A stretch of 64,000 bases of DNA from Flavobacterium segetis (GTDB taxonomy: Bacteria > Bacteroidota > Bacteroidia > Flavobacteriales > Flavobacteriaceae). A program made the translations under genes and the position numbers. Below, piece after piece: positions 15,960-25,979 of this stretch (position 1 is the first letter of the stretch; the number at the start of each line of letters is the position of its first letter). The stretch lies in the NCBI RefSeq assembly GCF_900129575.1, contig NZ_FQWE01000001.1, positions 1 through 64,000 on the forward strand. Direction: 5' to 3'. The notes beneath the pieces were generated by a model. That model did not search any database. It was not told the DNA's origin and saw only the letters and a program-made list of their open reading frames with translations.

Positions 15960-18483
15960 ATGGCTTTTTTTTTTGCTGCTCAGCATAAGTTGTATTTGTC
16001 AGGGACAAGAAACAAGTAAAAAAATCCCTTTGAGCGAGGTCATAATTACCCTAGAAAAGCAATTCAACATCAAGTTTTCTTACGCTGTTGAAGATGTGGC
16101 CACTATTACAATTGACAAACCAAAACCTTCATTGACTTTACTAGAAACTATTGATTATCTTAATTCTAAAACGCTTTTAAATTTTAAAGCCTTAGACGAT
16201 CGTTATATTACCGTTTCTGTACTAAACAAAACAGTATCTGTTTGTGGAATAGTGTTAGCTGATGCAAATAAATTACCATTAATTGGCGCATCGGTATTTA
16301 TAAACAACATTAAAAGAAGCACTATCACCAATGAAAATGGAAAATTTAGTCTAAAGAATATTTCAATAACCGCTACGCTAACTATTTCGTATATAGGATT
16401 TGAATCCAGAAATTTTACTGCGCAAGAATTATTTTTTGCACAAAACAACTGCAAAGAGATTGTGCTTACCACAAGAAACGAAGAGTTAAATCAGGTTTTA
16501 ATACCCGTTTATTTAACGCCAGGATTACAGAAATACTTAGACGGAAGCACAGTATTAAACACTAAAAAATTTGCTATTCTACCTGGCTTGATAGATCCTG
16601 ATATTTTACAATCTATACAAGCACTTCCAGGGGTAGAAAGCACGAATGAAAGTATCGCTAATATTAATGTTCGCGGAGGAACAAACGATCAAAATTTAGT
16701 CCTCTGGGATAATATAAAAATGTACCATTCAGGTCATTTTTTTGGGCTGATATCCGCTTACAATCCCAATCTAACTAACAAAGTTGTCGTTAGTAAGAAC
16801 GGTACAAGTGCCCAATACAGTGATGGTGTTTCCAGCACAATCAACATGTACACAAAAGACTTAGTCACCAATACCTTTTCTGGTGGAGCAGGAATTAACT
16901 CCATTAGTACTGATGCTTTTCTCGAAATACCGATAACTAAAAAAGTAGAATTTCACATTTCAGGACGTCGCGCCATTACTGATTTGTTTTCAACTCCTAC
17001 CTATACTAAATACTTTAATCGTAGTTTCCAAGATACTGAAATCAATGCCGATAGTGACCAGCGTGAAACGACTTCGGATTTCTATTTCTATGATTATACG
17101 GCTAAAGTTCTTTTCGATTTGAGTGAAAAACACCAATTTAGAGCCAATATTATTGGAATAAACAACGCTTTGGATTATTCAGAACGTTTTTTTACAAATG
17201 CAAATAAAACTGAATCTAAAACCAGTAATTTATCTCAAAAAAATAGTGGTTACGGTGGAAATTGGAAAGCGCAATGGACTTCAAAGTTGAGTACAGACTT
17301 CATAACTTATTTCTCTAAATACAACATCGACGCTAATGATTACAGAGTGGAAACAGATCAGCGCTTAACCGAAGCCAATGAAGTTCAAGAAACTGGTATT
17401 AAAGTAAATGCTAATTATAAAACGAACAATCACTCAAATTTATTATTGGGGTACCAATTTAATGAAACAGGAATGCTCAATCAAACCACGGTGAGCAATC
17501 CCATCTATTCCAGCACTAAAAAGGAGGTTTTATTGAATCATGCGTTATTTTCAGAAGTGGAATATAACAAAAATAAAACGTATTTACGAGTTGGTGTGCG
17601 ATTGAATTATTTTCAGAAATTTAAAAAGTTTTTAGTTGAGCCAAGAATAAACATTCGACAACAAGTATCAGATCACTTTGCCTTAAAATTAGAGGGAGAG
17701 TTCAAGAATCAATCTACGACGCAAATAGTAGACTTTGAAGATGATTTTTTAGGTGTCGAAAAAAGACGCTGGATTTTAGTAAATAACAAAGACATTCCTA
17801 TTGCCACAAGCAAACAAGCTTCTTTAGGTGTTGAATTTAATACCAAAAAATTCAATTTAGAGGCAACTACTTTTTATAAACTTGTAGATGGAATTACAGC
17901 TTCTAACCAAGGATTTTACAATAGTTTTCAATATAAAAATGCTCACGGAAACTACATTGTGAAAGGCATCGAATTTTTAGCCAATAAGACAGCACGTCAA
18001 TATAGCATATGGGCTAGTTATACTTTTAGTACTAATAATTATGAATTTGATACATTTACACCGGTCTCTTTCCCCAACAATGCAGACATAAGGCATTCCG
18101 CATCATTTGGTTTTTACTATCTCCTTCTAAAAAATCTCAAAATAGCCGTTGGTGGCATTTGGAGAAATGGCACTCCATATACTACTCCAATTCAAGATAA
18201 TGAAACCACTCAAAGCGGAAATAACACCATGGTAAATTATGGCTCGCCAAACAGTACAACCTTAGATAATTTTATGCGCTTAGACGCGTCGTTAAATTAT
18301 AACTTCAATTTGTCAGCTGCAGTAAAAGCTTCCTTTACAGCCGGAGTCATAAATGCTACAAATCAGGATAATGTGATCAACAGGTATTACAAAGTTAATC
18401 CCACCAACTCTAAAGATGCCATTCAGGTGGATAATAAATCATTGGGTTTAACGCCTAATCTAAGCTTCAGAGTGAATTTTTAA
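15946..18483 (+). CDS. TonB-dependent receptor with N-terminal STN signalling domain
   Basis: The start at 15946 gives a signal peptide (MVLIKWLFFLLLSISCICQG); an upstream in-frame ATG at 15916 would lie deeper in fecR and lacks a clean leader. About 845 residues: an STN domain (about 27-90, 'IPLSEVIITLEKQFNIKFSY'), a carboxypeptidase-D-like regulatory domain (about 100-185, 'LPLIGASVFINNIKRSTITNENGKFSL'), a plug ('LPGVESTNESIANINVRGG') and a 22-strand beta barrel ending in '...NLSFRVNF'. STN receptors pass ligand occupancy to FecR and release the ECF sigma factor. There is no SusD partner, so glycan uptake is not indicated; siderophore, peptide or other ligands are possible. Confidence 0.93.
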   Translation: MVLIKWLFFLLLSISCICQGQETSKKIPLSEVIITLEKQFNIKFSYAVEDVATITIDKPKPSLTLLETIDYLNSKTLLNFKALDDRYITVSVLNKTVSVCGIVLADANKLPLIGASVFINNIKRSTITNENGKFSLKNISITATLTISYIGFESRNFTAQELFFAQNNCKEIVLTTRNEELNQVLIPVYLTPGLQKYLDGSTVLNTKKFAILPGLIDPDILQSIQALPGVESTNESIANINVRGGTNDQNLVLWDNIKMYHSGHFFGLISAYNPNLTNKVVVSKNGTSAQYSDGVSSTINMYTKDLVTNTFSGGAGINSISTDAFLEIPITKKVEFHISGRRAITDLFSTPTYTKYFNRSFQDTEINADSDQRETTSDFYFYDYTAKVLFDLSEKHQFRANIIGINNALDYSERFFTNANKTESKTSNLSQKNSGYGGNWKAQWTSKLSTDFITYFSKYNIDANDYRVETDQRLTEANEVQETGIKVNANYKTNNHSNLLLGYQFNETGMLNQTTVSNPIYSSTKKEVLLNHALFSEVEYNKNKTYLRVGVRLNYFQKFKKFLVEPRINIRQQVSDHFALKLEGEFKNQSTTQIVDFEDDFLGVEKRRWILVNNKDIPIATSKQASLGVEFNTKKFNLEATTFYKLVDGITASNQGFYNSFQYKNAHGNYIVKGIEFLANKTARQYSIWASYTFSTNNYEFDTFTPVSFPNNADIRHSASFGFYYLLLKNLKIAVGGIWRNGTPYTTPIQDNETTQSGNNTMVNYGSPNSTTLDNFMRLDASLNYNFNLSAAVKASFTAGVINATNQDNVINRYYKVNPTNSKDAIQVDNKSLGLTPNLSFRVNF

Positions 18484-18504
18484 GGATTATTTTCTTTTAA
18501 ATAA

Positions 18505-18538
18505 AATACCCTTTCAAACCTAGTATTGAAAGGGTATT
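18505..18538. terminator. Bidirectional terminator between the TonB receptor and glmM
   Basis: A perfect 13-bp stem AATACCCTTTCAA / TTGAAAGGGTATT with an 8-base loop between convergent genes. Confidence 0.85.
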
Positions 18539-18558
18539 AGTATTTACAAAAAAAGGTA

Positions 18559-19947
18559 TTAAATACCAGCAATTGCCTTTATTTCGTCAATGATTCTTTC
18601 TGCTAATGCATCAGCTTTTTCTTGAGAAGAAGCTTCAGTATAAATGCGAATAATAGGTTCTGTATTTGATTTTCTAAGATGAACCCAGTTTTCGGAAAAG
18701 TCAATTTTCACACCATCAATGGTTGTAATATCTTCATTTTTATATTTTTCTGTCATCGCAAAAAGGATCGCATCAACATCGATTTGAGGTGTCAATTCAA
18801 TTTTGTTTTTACTCATATAATATTCTGGATACGAGGCACGCAAAGCTGAAACCGTCATTTTTTTGTAGGCTAAGTGCGTTAAAAACAACGCTACTCCCAC
18901 CAAACTGTCACGACCGTAATGCAACTCAGGATAAATAATACCGCCGTTTCCCTCGCCACCTATTATAGCATTGTTCTTTTTCATTAATTCCACTACATTC
19001 ACTTCGCCTACGGCACTGGCTTCATAGCTTCCCTTATGTAAATTAGTCACATCACGCAATGCGCGAGACGAGGACATATTTGATACCGTATTTCCTGGCG
19101 TTTTGCTCAATACATAATCGGCGCAAGCCACTAATGTATATTCTTCACCAAACATTTCACCGTCTTCACAAATGAAAGCCAAACGATCTACATCAGGATC
19201 TACCACAATTCCTAAATCAGCTTTTTCTCTGACAACTAATTCGGAAATATCTGTTAAATGTTCTTTTAACGGTTCTGGATTGTGTGGAAAATGTCCGTTT
19301 GGTTCACAATATAATTCAACTACCTCAACACCCATTAATTCCAATAATCGTGGAATAATAATTCCACCCGAAGAATTTACACCATCAACAACAACCTTAA
19401 ATTTAGCTGCTTTTACAGCATCAACATCTACCAGAGCCAAGTTCAATACTTCATCAATATGAATATCCATGTAAGCATCATTTATCATTATTTCCCCTAA
19501 ATCATCTACATTAGAGAAATCAAAAGCTTCCACTTCTGCAATGGCAAGGATTTTTTCACCTTCTGCACCATTTAAAAACTCTCCTTTTTCATTTAATAAT
19601 TTCAACGCGTTCCATTGTTTGGGGTTGTGCGACGCCGTGAGAATTATTCCACCATCAGCTTTTTCAAGTGGTACTGCAACCTCAACTGTTGGCGTTGTAG
19701 ATAATCCTAAATCAATAACATCAATCCCTAAACCAATTAAAGTGTTCACTACCAAATTGTGAATCATAGGCCCAGAAATACGAGCATCTCTGCCTACAAC
19801 TACTGTTAATTTTTCTTTTCCGCTATACGCTTTTAACCAAGTTCCATAAGCGCTAGCAAATTTTACGGCATCAACCGGTGTCAAGTTATCACCCACTTTC
19901 CCTCCTATTGTTCCGCGAATTCCTGATATTGATTTTATTAATGTCAT
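18559..19947 (-). CDS. glmM: Phosphoglucosamine mutase
   Basis: A 462-residue alpha-D-phosphohexomutase. It converts glucosamine-6-phosphate to glucosamine-1-phosphate for UDP-GlcNAc, peptidoglycan and LPS synthesis. The active-site serine loop is 'TASHNPKQWNALK', the Mg-binding loop 'DPDVDRL', the sugar-binding loop 'EGNGGIIYPELHYGRDSLVG' and the phosphate-binding loop 'RKSNTEPIIRIYTEA'. All four domains are present and the length is normal. It is a single-gene unit with a bidirectional terminator at its end and a divergent gene upstream. Phosphomannomutase activity cannot be excluded from sequence alone, but Bacteroidota GlmM enzymes look like this. Confidence 0.92.
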   Translation of the reverse strand: MTLIKSISGIRGTIGGKVGDNLTPVDAVKFASAYGTWLKAYSGKEKLTVVVGRDARISGPMIHNLVVNTLIGLGIDVIDLGLSTTPTVEVAVPLEKADGGIILTASHNPKQWNALKLLNEKGEFLNGAEGEKILAIAEVEAFDFSNVDDLGEIMINDAYMDIHIDEVLNLALVDVDAVKAAKFKVVVDGVNSSGGIIIPRLLELMGVEVVELYCEPNGHFPHNPEPLKEHLTDISELVVREKADLGIVVDPDVDRLAFICEDGEMFGEEYTLVACADYVLSKTPGNTVSNMSSSRALRDVTNLHKGSYEASAVGEVNVVELMKKNNAIIGGEGNGGIIYPELHYGRDSLVGVALFLTHLAYKKMTVSALRASYPEYYMSKNKIELTPQIDVDAILFAMTEKYKNEDITTIDGVKIDFSENWVHLRKSNTEPIIRIYTEASSQEKADALAERIIDEIKAIAGI

Positions 19948-19990
19948 TTGTATGTTTTTAAATTTCTACAGTTGATTTTGTCTCTATCGA

Positions 19991-19998
19991 CAAATATA
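19991..19998 (-). promoter_or_regulatory. -7 element of glmM
   Basis: The minus strand reads TATATTTG (TAnnTTTG) 44 bases upstream of the glmM ATG. The -33 element is not convincing. Confidence 0.45.
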
Positions 19999-20064
19999 AG
20001 ACTTGGTGGTTTATAAAAGTCTCGAAAATTAAAAAAGTAGAATTAAAATTCTTATTTTAGACGA

Positions 20065-20649
20065 ATGAATTTTTTAGCGCATATTTATCTTTCTGGTGAC
20101 AATGATTTACTTAAAATTGGCAATTTTATGGCCGATGGAATTCGAGGGAAACAATTTGAAAGTTATCCCACAGAAATTCAAAAAGGAATTATTTTACATC
20201 GTGCCATTGACACTTTTACTGATTCACATCCTATTTTTAGAAAAAGCACAAAACGACTTCACGAAAATTATCACCATTATGCAGGAGTAATTGTAGATAT
20301 TTTATACGATCATTTTTTAGCTAAAAACTGGGGTAACTATTCAAATGTCAAATTAGAGGATTTTGTTAATCAATTTTATAATTCTCTTCATGAGAACAAG
20401 AATTTATTATCAGATCGTACTATTGTTATTATGCCAGTCATGATGAAGGAAAATTGGTTGTATGTTTATCATTCGATTGAAGGAATCAATCATATTTTAA
20501 CTCAAATGGATCGACGCACAAAAAATCAATCTAAAATGCGCTTTGCAACTAATGAACTTGTAGAATTCTACTCCGAATTTGAAGAGGAATTCTCCCTGTT
20601 TTTTACCGACATCATTTTATTTTCAAACGAAAAAATTAAAACTTTATGA
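20065..20649 (+). CDS. Acyl carrier protein phosphodiesterase (AcpH/DUF479 family)
   Basis: A 194-residue protein with the family start 'MNFLAHIYLSGDNDLLKIGNFMADGIRG' and an HD-like helical fold ('GIILHRAIDTFTDSHPIFR', 'YAGVIVDILYDHFLAKNW'). AcpH removes the 4'-phosphopantetheine arm from holo-ACP in a manganese-dependent reaction. His and Asp residues for metal binding (H5, 'D.HPIFR', 'DILYDHF') are all visible. Its stop codon overlaps the next start (ATGA), so it is co-translated with two gamma-glutamyltranspeptidase genes. No functional link between these activities is obvious. Confidence 0.9.
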   Translation: MNFLAHIYLSGDNDLLKIGNFMADGIRGKQFESYPTEIQKGIILHRAIDTFTDSHPIFRKSTKRLHENYHHYAGVIVDILYDHFLAKNWGNYSNVKLEDFVNQFYNSLHENKNLLSDRTIVIMPVMMKENWLYVYHSIEGINHILTQMDRRTKNQSKMRFATNELVEFYSEFEEEFSLFFTDIILFSNEKIKTL

Positions 20650-22331
20650 ATAAAATTATTCTTTTGATTGCCTTAGGATTTTTGAGCTGTAAATCAAACG
20701 ATAAAGTAATTGAAACCACCGGTTTAGTCACTACAAAAGCAATGGTGGTTTCTGCTCGTGAGGAAGCATCTCAAATAGGAATTGAAATCATGAAGCAAGG
20801 TGGAAACGCATTTGATGCGATGATCGCAACAGAGTTGGCTTTAGCTGTTGCACATCCACAGGCAGGAAACATAGGTGGTGGTGGTTTTATGGTGTACCGA
20901 AAAGCAAATGGGGAAACTGGTGCAATTGATTACAGAGAAAAGGCACCTATGAATGCTACTAAAGATATGTTTTTGGACAAGAAAGGAAATGTGATAACTG
21001 GAAAAAGTACTGAAACAGCATTAGCTTCAGGAATCCCTGGAACGATCGCTGGTATTTTTGAAGTACATAAAAAATTTGGTTCAATGCCAATGAGCGAAAT
21101 ATTAAAACCAGTCATTGCACTTGCAACAAAAGGAGTTGTCGTGACAAAATTTCAAGCGGAAAGTTTGAATAGTAATAGAAAAACATTTATCAAACGAAAC
21201 GGCGCTAATAGCTTGTTTTCCAAATTATATAAAGAAAATGATACTATTAAATATGCTGCACTTGCTTCAACTTTGCAACGAATTGCAAATAACGGAAAAG
21301 AAGAATTTTACAGTGGTGAAACAGCTCAAAAGTTAGTTTCTTTTTTGTCTAAAAAAGGAGGCAACGCAACAATTGAAGATTTTAAGAAATACGAAGCGAA
21401 GTGGCGAAAACCAATCACATTTAAATATAAAAAATTAAAAATTACATCAATGTCGCCACCCAGTAGCGGTGGTATTTGTTTGAATCAAATCATGAAAATG
21501 ATTGAGCCTTATAATCTCTCTAAAATGGGACACAATAGCCTCAAAGTAATTCAGGTGATAACAGAAGCTGAACGCAGAGCGTATGCAGACCGAAATTATT
21601 ATTTGGGAGATCCTGATTTTGTACAAATACCCGTTCAAGAATTATTAAGTCCCTCCTATTTGGAAAAAAGGATGAAAGATTTTTCATTTGATGAAGCTAC
21701 TAAATCATCAGCTATTTCCCGTGGCGAAATAAAAGGTTATGAAAGCAATCAAACAACACATTACTCTATTGTAGATGCAGAGGGAAACGCAATATCAGCC
21801 ACGACAACTTTAAATGATAATTATGGTTCAAAAATATATTGTGATGAATTAGGTTTCTTTTTGAACAATCAAATGGATGATTTTAGCGCTAAAGCTGGCG
21901 CACCTAATCTTTATGGATTAACTGGTAGTGAGGCAAACAGTATTGCTCCCGAAAAAAGAATGCTGAGTTCTATGACGCCTACAATTGTAGAAAAAAATGG
22001 TAAACTTTTTATGGTAGTTGGCACTCCTGGCGGTTCTACAATAATTACTTCCGTTTTGCAAACCATATTAAATGTTTACGAATTTGGTATGACCATGCAA
22101 CAAGCAGTTGATGCACCCCGTTTTCATCATCAATGGCTACCGGACGAAATTACGGTAGAACCCAATTCATTTTCTAAAGAGCTGATGGCAAATTTGAAGA
22201 AAAAATCATATTTCGTTAATGAAAAAAATAAAGAAATAATAGGTCAAGTGGATGCCGTACTCGTTTTACCAAATGGACAATTAGAGGGCGGTGCTGATAA
22301 AAGAGGAGATAATAAAGCCGTTGGTTTTTAA
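20646..22331 (+). CDS. ggt: Gamma-glutamyltranspeptidase lipoprotein (first of two tandem copies)
   Basis: A 561-residue Ntn hydrolase with an N-terminal lipobox ('LIALGFLSC', Cys15) in place of a plain signal peptide. Self-cleavage should occur before the catalytic Thr371 in 'QTTHYSIVDAEGNA'. Other motifs are 'GGNAFDAMIATELALAV', 'NIGGGGFMVYR', 'DYREKAP' and the oxyanion region 'LSSMTPTIV' with 'GTPGGSTIITSVLQTILNV'. GGT hydrolyses glutathione or other gamma-glutamyl compounds or moves the glutamyl group to amino acids or peptides. As a lipoprotein it would act in the periplasm or on the surface. The next gene is a close paralogue 11 bases away. Confidence 0.95.
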   Translation: MNKIILLIALGFLSCKSNDKVIETTGLVTTKAMVVSAREEASQIGIEIMKQGGNAFDAMIATELALAVAHPQAGNIGGGGFMVYRKANGETGAIDYREKAPMNATKDMFLDKKGNVITGKSTETALASGIPGTIAGIFEVHKKFGSMPMSEILKPVIALATKGVVVTKFQAESLNSNRKTFIKRNGANSLFSKLYKENDTIKYAALASTLQRIANNGKEEFYSGETAQKLVSFLSKKGGNATIEDFKKYEAKWRKPITFKYKKLKITSMSPPSSGGICLNQIMKMIEPYNLSKMGHNSLKVIQVITEAERRAYADRNYYLGDPDFVQIPVQELLSPSYLEKRMKDFSFDEATKSSAISRGEIKGYESNQTTHYSIVDAEGNAISATTTLNDNYGSKIYCDELGFFLNNQMDDFSAKAGAPNLYGLTGSEANSIAPEKRMLSSMTPTIVEKNGKLFMVVGTPGGSTIITSVLQTILNVYEFGMTMQQAVDAPRFHHQWLPDEITVEPNSFSKELMANLKKKSYFVNEKNKEIIGQVDAVLVLPNGQLEGGADKRGDNKAVGF

Positions 22332-22342
22332 AAAACAATCAA

Positions 22343-24028
22343 ATGAACAAAGTAATTATAATTTTTATTTTTATTTCTTTTGGATGCTATAGTCAAAAGA
22401 CTCCTGCAAGGCCAACGGGATTAGTTGCAAGCAAAGCGATGGTAGTTTCTGCTCGTGAGGAAGCATCAAAAATTGGTATCGAAATCTTGAAAAAAGGAGG
22501 AAATGCTTTTGATGCTATGATTGCCACTGAACTAGCTTTGGCAGTTGCTTATCCTTATGCAGGAAATCTTGGTGGAGGTGGTTTTATGGTGTATAGAAAA
22601 GCCAGTGGAGAAATAGGCTCTTTAGATTATAGAGAGAAAGCACCATTAGCCGCTACCAAAGATATGTTTCTTGATGAAAAAGGAAATGTGATTAAAGGAA
22701 AAAGTACAGAAACGGCCCTGGCTATAGGAATTCCTGGCACAATAGCGGGTATATTTGCCGTTCATAAAAAATTAGGCTCTTTGCCAATTGCAGAAATTCT
22801 GAAACCTGTGATTGCACTTGCAGAAACAGGAATTATTGTTACTAAAAGACAAGAATCGCGTTTAAATGACTACCGTTCGAAAATTATAAAAGTAAATGGA
22901 GACAAAACATTATTTGCAACGGTTTATAAAGAAAATGATATTATAAAATATCCTGCGCTTGCAGCTACCTTAAAACGGATTTCAAAAAATGGTAGAGATG
23001 AATTTTACAAAGGAAAAACTGCCGAAATTCTGGTAAAATTCCTCCGTGAAAAAGGAGCAATAATTACAATGAAAGATTTAGCTAAATATGAGGCTAAATG
23101 GAGGAAGCCATTAACTTTTGATTATAAAGATTTACATATTATATCAATGGCACCGCCCAGCAGCGGTGGAATATGCATGGCTCAAATATTTAAAATGATA
23201 GAACCTTTTGACTTAGCTACAATGGGGCACAATTCTACAAATTCAATTCAAGTGATTGTAGAGGCCGAACGAAGAGCCTACGCCGACAGAAGTTACTTCC
23301 TTGGAGATCCTGATTTTATAAAAATTCCTTTAGAAACTTTAATGTCACCTACTTATTTAAAACAAAGAATGTCAAATTTTACCTTTGACAAAGCAACCTT
23401 GTCATCCACAATCAAAGAAGGAAAAGTAAATCTAAACGAAAGCACTGAAACTACACATTATTCTATAGTGGATCAATTTGGTAATGCAGTTTCTGCAACG
23501 ACGACTTTAAATGATGGCTATGGTTCCAAATATTATTGTGATGAATTAGGTTTTTTTCTAAATAATGAAATGGATGATTTTAGTGCCAAACCGGGCGAGC
23601 CTAATATGTTTGGTTTAGTTGGAAATGAAGCCAACAGCATAGCACCTCAAAAAAGAATGTTGAGTTCCATGACGCCAACCATCGTCGAAAAAAATGGAAA
23701 ACTGTATATGGTAGTAGGTTCACCGGGCGGCTCCACGATCATAACATCAGTTTTGCAAACAATTTTAAATGTTTATGAGCATAATTTAAGCATGCAAGAA
23801 GCGGTAAATGTACCTCGATTTCATCATCAATGGTTGCCGGACTTAATTACTTTTGAACCAAAAACATTTGACAGTACAACTTTTGAGAATTTAAAATTTA
23901 AAGGCTACATCATAAATGAGAAAACGACTCCAGTGATTGGAAAAGTAGACGCTATTTTAGTTTTACCAAATAAAACCCTAGAAGGAGGAGCTGATTTTAG
24001 AGGTGACGATAAGGCTGTTGGTTTTTAA
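22343..24028 (+). CDS. ggt: Gamma-glutamyltranspeptidase (second tandem copy)
   Basis: Also 561 residues and alignable end to end with the upstream copy; by eye about two thirds of positions are identical, and the catalytic Thr is again residue 371 ('ETTHYSIVDQFGNA'). The leader ends 'FISFGCYSQKTPARPTG', so it may be a lipoprotein (Cys15) or a cleaved signal peptide. 'GSPGGSTIITSVLQTILNV' and 'LSSMTPTIV' are intact. It arose by tandem duplication. Differences are concentrated in surface segments (for example residues 175-200 and 345-365), which fits divergence in substrate or expression. Both copies appear functional. Confidence 0.94.
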   Translation: MNKVIIIFIFISFGCYSQKTPARPTGLVASKAMVVSAREEASKIGIEILKKGGNAFDAMIATELALAVAYPYAGNLGGGGFMVYRKASGEIGSLDYREKAPLAATKDMFLDEKGNVIKGKSTETALAIGIPGTIAGIFAVHKKLGSLPIAEILKPVIALAETGIIVTKRQESRLNDYRSKIIKVNGDKTLFATVYKENDIIKYPALAATLKRISKNGRDEFYKGKTAEILVKFLREKGAIITMKDLAKYEAKWRKPLTFDYKDLHIISMAPPSSGGICMAQIFKMIEPFDLATMGHNSTNSIQVIVEAERRAYADRSYFLGDPDFIKIPLETLMSPTYLKQRMSNFTFDKATLSSTIKEGKVNLNESTETTHYSIVDQFGNAVSATTTLNDGYGSKYYCDELGFFLNNEMDDFSAKPGEPNMFGLVGNEANSIAPQKRMLSSMTPTIVEKNGKLYMVVGSPGGSTIITSVLQTILNVYEHNLSMQEAVNVPRFHHQWLPDLITFEPKTFDSTTFENLKFKGYIINEKTTPVIGKVDAILVLPNKTLEGGADFRGDDKAVGF

Positions 24029-24194
24029 ATAGAAAAGCGAATTTTTATTAACTGCTAAAAAATTGATCGAAATAGGACCAGTTTTAACGAACCACTAGTA
24101 ATTTTATCTAGCGACAGAGGTATAAAAAGAAATCCTTAAAAATTTATTATGGGCATAAAATATGGTAATTTTGCACCCCGGCTAAAAAATTAAA

Positions 24195-25979
24195 ATGCTA
24201 AAAAAATATATATCCAAATTCCAAATAATTATTGCTATTGCGCAATCGCTGTTAAGTCCGAAACAATTTATTTATTTGTCGGCGGTTTTAGTTGGTATTT
24301 CATCCGCATTAGCTGTAATAGTATTGAAAACATTTGCTCACTGGGTTTTTTCATTTGCCACCTACGTAAGCGGAATTCTAAAATTTGGCTTTTTAAATAG
24401 TATTTTACCAATAATAGGAATAGTTTTGACTGTTTTTGTTGTTCAGCGACTCTTAGGAGGAACTATACAAAAAGGTACGTCTCAGATCTTGTATGCTGTT
24501 GCAAAAAAAGCAAGTATTATACCTCAGAAACAAATGTATGCGCAAATACTTACGAGCTCGTTAACTGTAGGATTAGGAGGGTCAGCAGGCTTAGAGAGTC
24601 CAATTGTTGTAACTGGAGCTGCATTTGGTTCAAACTATGCACAAAAATATAAATTAAGCTACAAAGACCGAACTTTACTCATTGGTTGTGGGGTATCTGC
24701 AGGAATAGCGGCCGCATTTAATGCACCAATTGCTGGTGTTTTGTTTGCCGTCGAAGTTCTTTTAGTTGACGTAAGCATTGCGGCATTTACACCAATCATG
24801 ATTGCTGCTGCAACCGGCGCTTTAGTGTCTGTGATTGCATTAGACGAAACCATTTTACTCTCTTTTAGACAACAGCAAAGTTTTGATTATCACAACATAG
24901 CGTATTATTTAATGCTTGGTGTGATAACCGGCTTAATATCTGTTTATTATTCGCGAAATTTCCAGAGAGTAGAGCATTATTTTAATGAATTAAAAATTTC
25001 ACCGTTCAAAAAAGCATTAATTGGATCATCTATTTTAGCAGTTCTTATTTTTATTTTCCCAACTCTTTTTGGAGAAGGATATGAAAGCATAAAGACTTTG
25101 TCTAACGGAGATCCTGGCTTATTATTAGAAAACACTTTATTTAGCAGTTTTCGGGATAACAGCTGGGCACTTTTGCTTTTTGTAGGTTGTACAATGATGA
25201 TAAAAGTTTTTGCAACAGGGATTACTCTCGGTAGTGGTGGTAATGGTGGTAACTTTGCCCCATCCTTATTTTTAGGTTCTTATTTGGGCTACTTTTATGC
25301 TAGTTTTCTTAACCTTACTGGTCTTTCAAAATTACCTGTGAGTAATTTTTCATTAGTAGGAATGGCAGGAATTTTAAGTGGATTATTTCATGCTCCGTTG
25401 ACTGCAATTTTCTTAATTGCCGAAATAACAGGTGGCTATAGCTTGATGATTCCTTTGATGATTGTATCTTCAATAAGTTTTGCTATTTCGCGTCGTTTTG
25501 AAAAACATTCTATGGACGTAAAAACATTAGTGCAAAAAGGACATGCTTTTACAAGTAATAAAGATACTAATGTACTTGCAACTCTAGAAACAAACTCAAT
25601 TATTCAAACTGATTTTTTAACGGTCTCAGCAGGTGAAAATCTAGAAAAGCTTGTTGATTTAATTTCACATTCCAATCAAGTTATTTTTGCTGTCGTGGAT
25701 AAGGATAAATATCTGCTAGGCATTGTTCATTTTAATACAATCAGAGAAATTATTTTTAACACATATAGAGTTAAATATACAATAGTTCAGGACATAATGC
25801 TACCTATTAGCGAAGTGGTTACACCAAGCGAAAGTATGGAAACAGTTATGAATAAGTTTGAAAGTTCTAAAGTTACATTTTTACCAGTGCTTAAGGAAGG
25901 TAAGTATTATGGCTTTATTTCTAAATCTAATGCGCTCGAGGCCTACAGAACAAAATTGAAAGCCATGACAATCGATTAA
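24195..25979 (+). CDS. CLC-family chloride channel/antiporter with C-terminal CBS domains
   Basis: A 594-residue membrane protein with about ten transmembrane helices in residues 20-430 and two CBS motifs in the C-terminal 150 residues ('IIQTDFLTVSAGENLEKLVDL', 'IVQDIMLPISEVVTPSESMETVMNKF'). The pore motifs are 'GSAGLESPIVVTG' near residue 132, a variant of GxEGP lacking the Gly after Glu, and 'GGNGGNFAPSLFLGSYLG' near residue 350 (GxFxP-like). The missing Gly in the second motif is seen in several bacterial CLC-CBS proteins. Whether it is a channel or a proton-coupled exchanger cannot be decided here. It is monocistronic. Confidence 0.93.
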   Translation: MLKKYISKFQIIIAIAQSLLSPKQFIYLSAVLVGISSALAVIVLKTFAHWVFSFATYVSGILKFGFLNSILPIIGIVLTVFVVQRLLGGTIQKGTSQILYAVAKKASIIPQKQMYAQILTSSLTVGLGGSAGLESPIVVTGAAFGSNYAQKYKLSYKDRTLLIGCGVSAGIAAAFNAPIAGVLFAVEVLLVDVSIAAFTPIMIAAATGALVSVIALDETILLSFRQQQSFDYHNIAYYLMLGVITGLISVYYSRNFQRVEHYFNELKISPFKKALIGSSILAVLIFIFPTLFGEGYESIKTLSNGDPGLLLENTLFSSFRDNSWALLLFVGCTMMIKVFATGITLGSGGNGGNFAPSLFLGSYLGYFYASFLNLTGLSKLPVSNFSLVGMAGILSGLFHAPLTAIFLIAEITGGYSLMIPLMIVSSISFAISRRFEKHSMDVKTLVQKGHAFTSNKDTNVLATLETNSIIQTDFLTVSAGENLEKLVDLISHSNQVIFAVVDKDKYLLGIVHFNTIREIIFNTYRVKYTIVQDIMLPISEVVTPSESMETVMNKFESSKVTFLPVLKEGKYYGFISKSNALEAYRTKLKAMTID

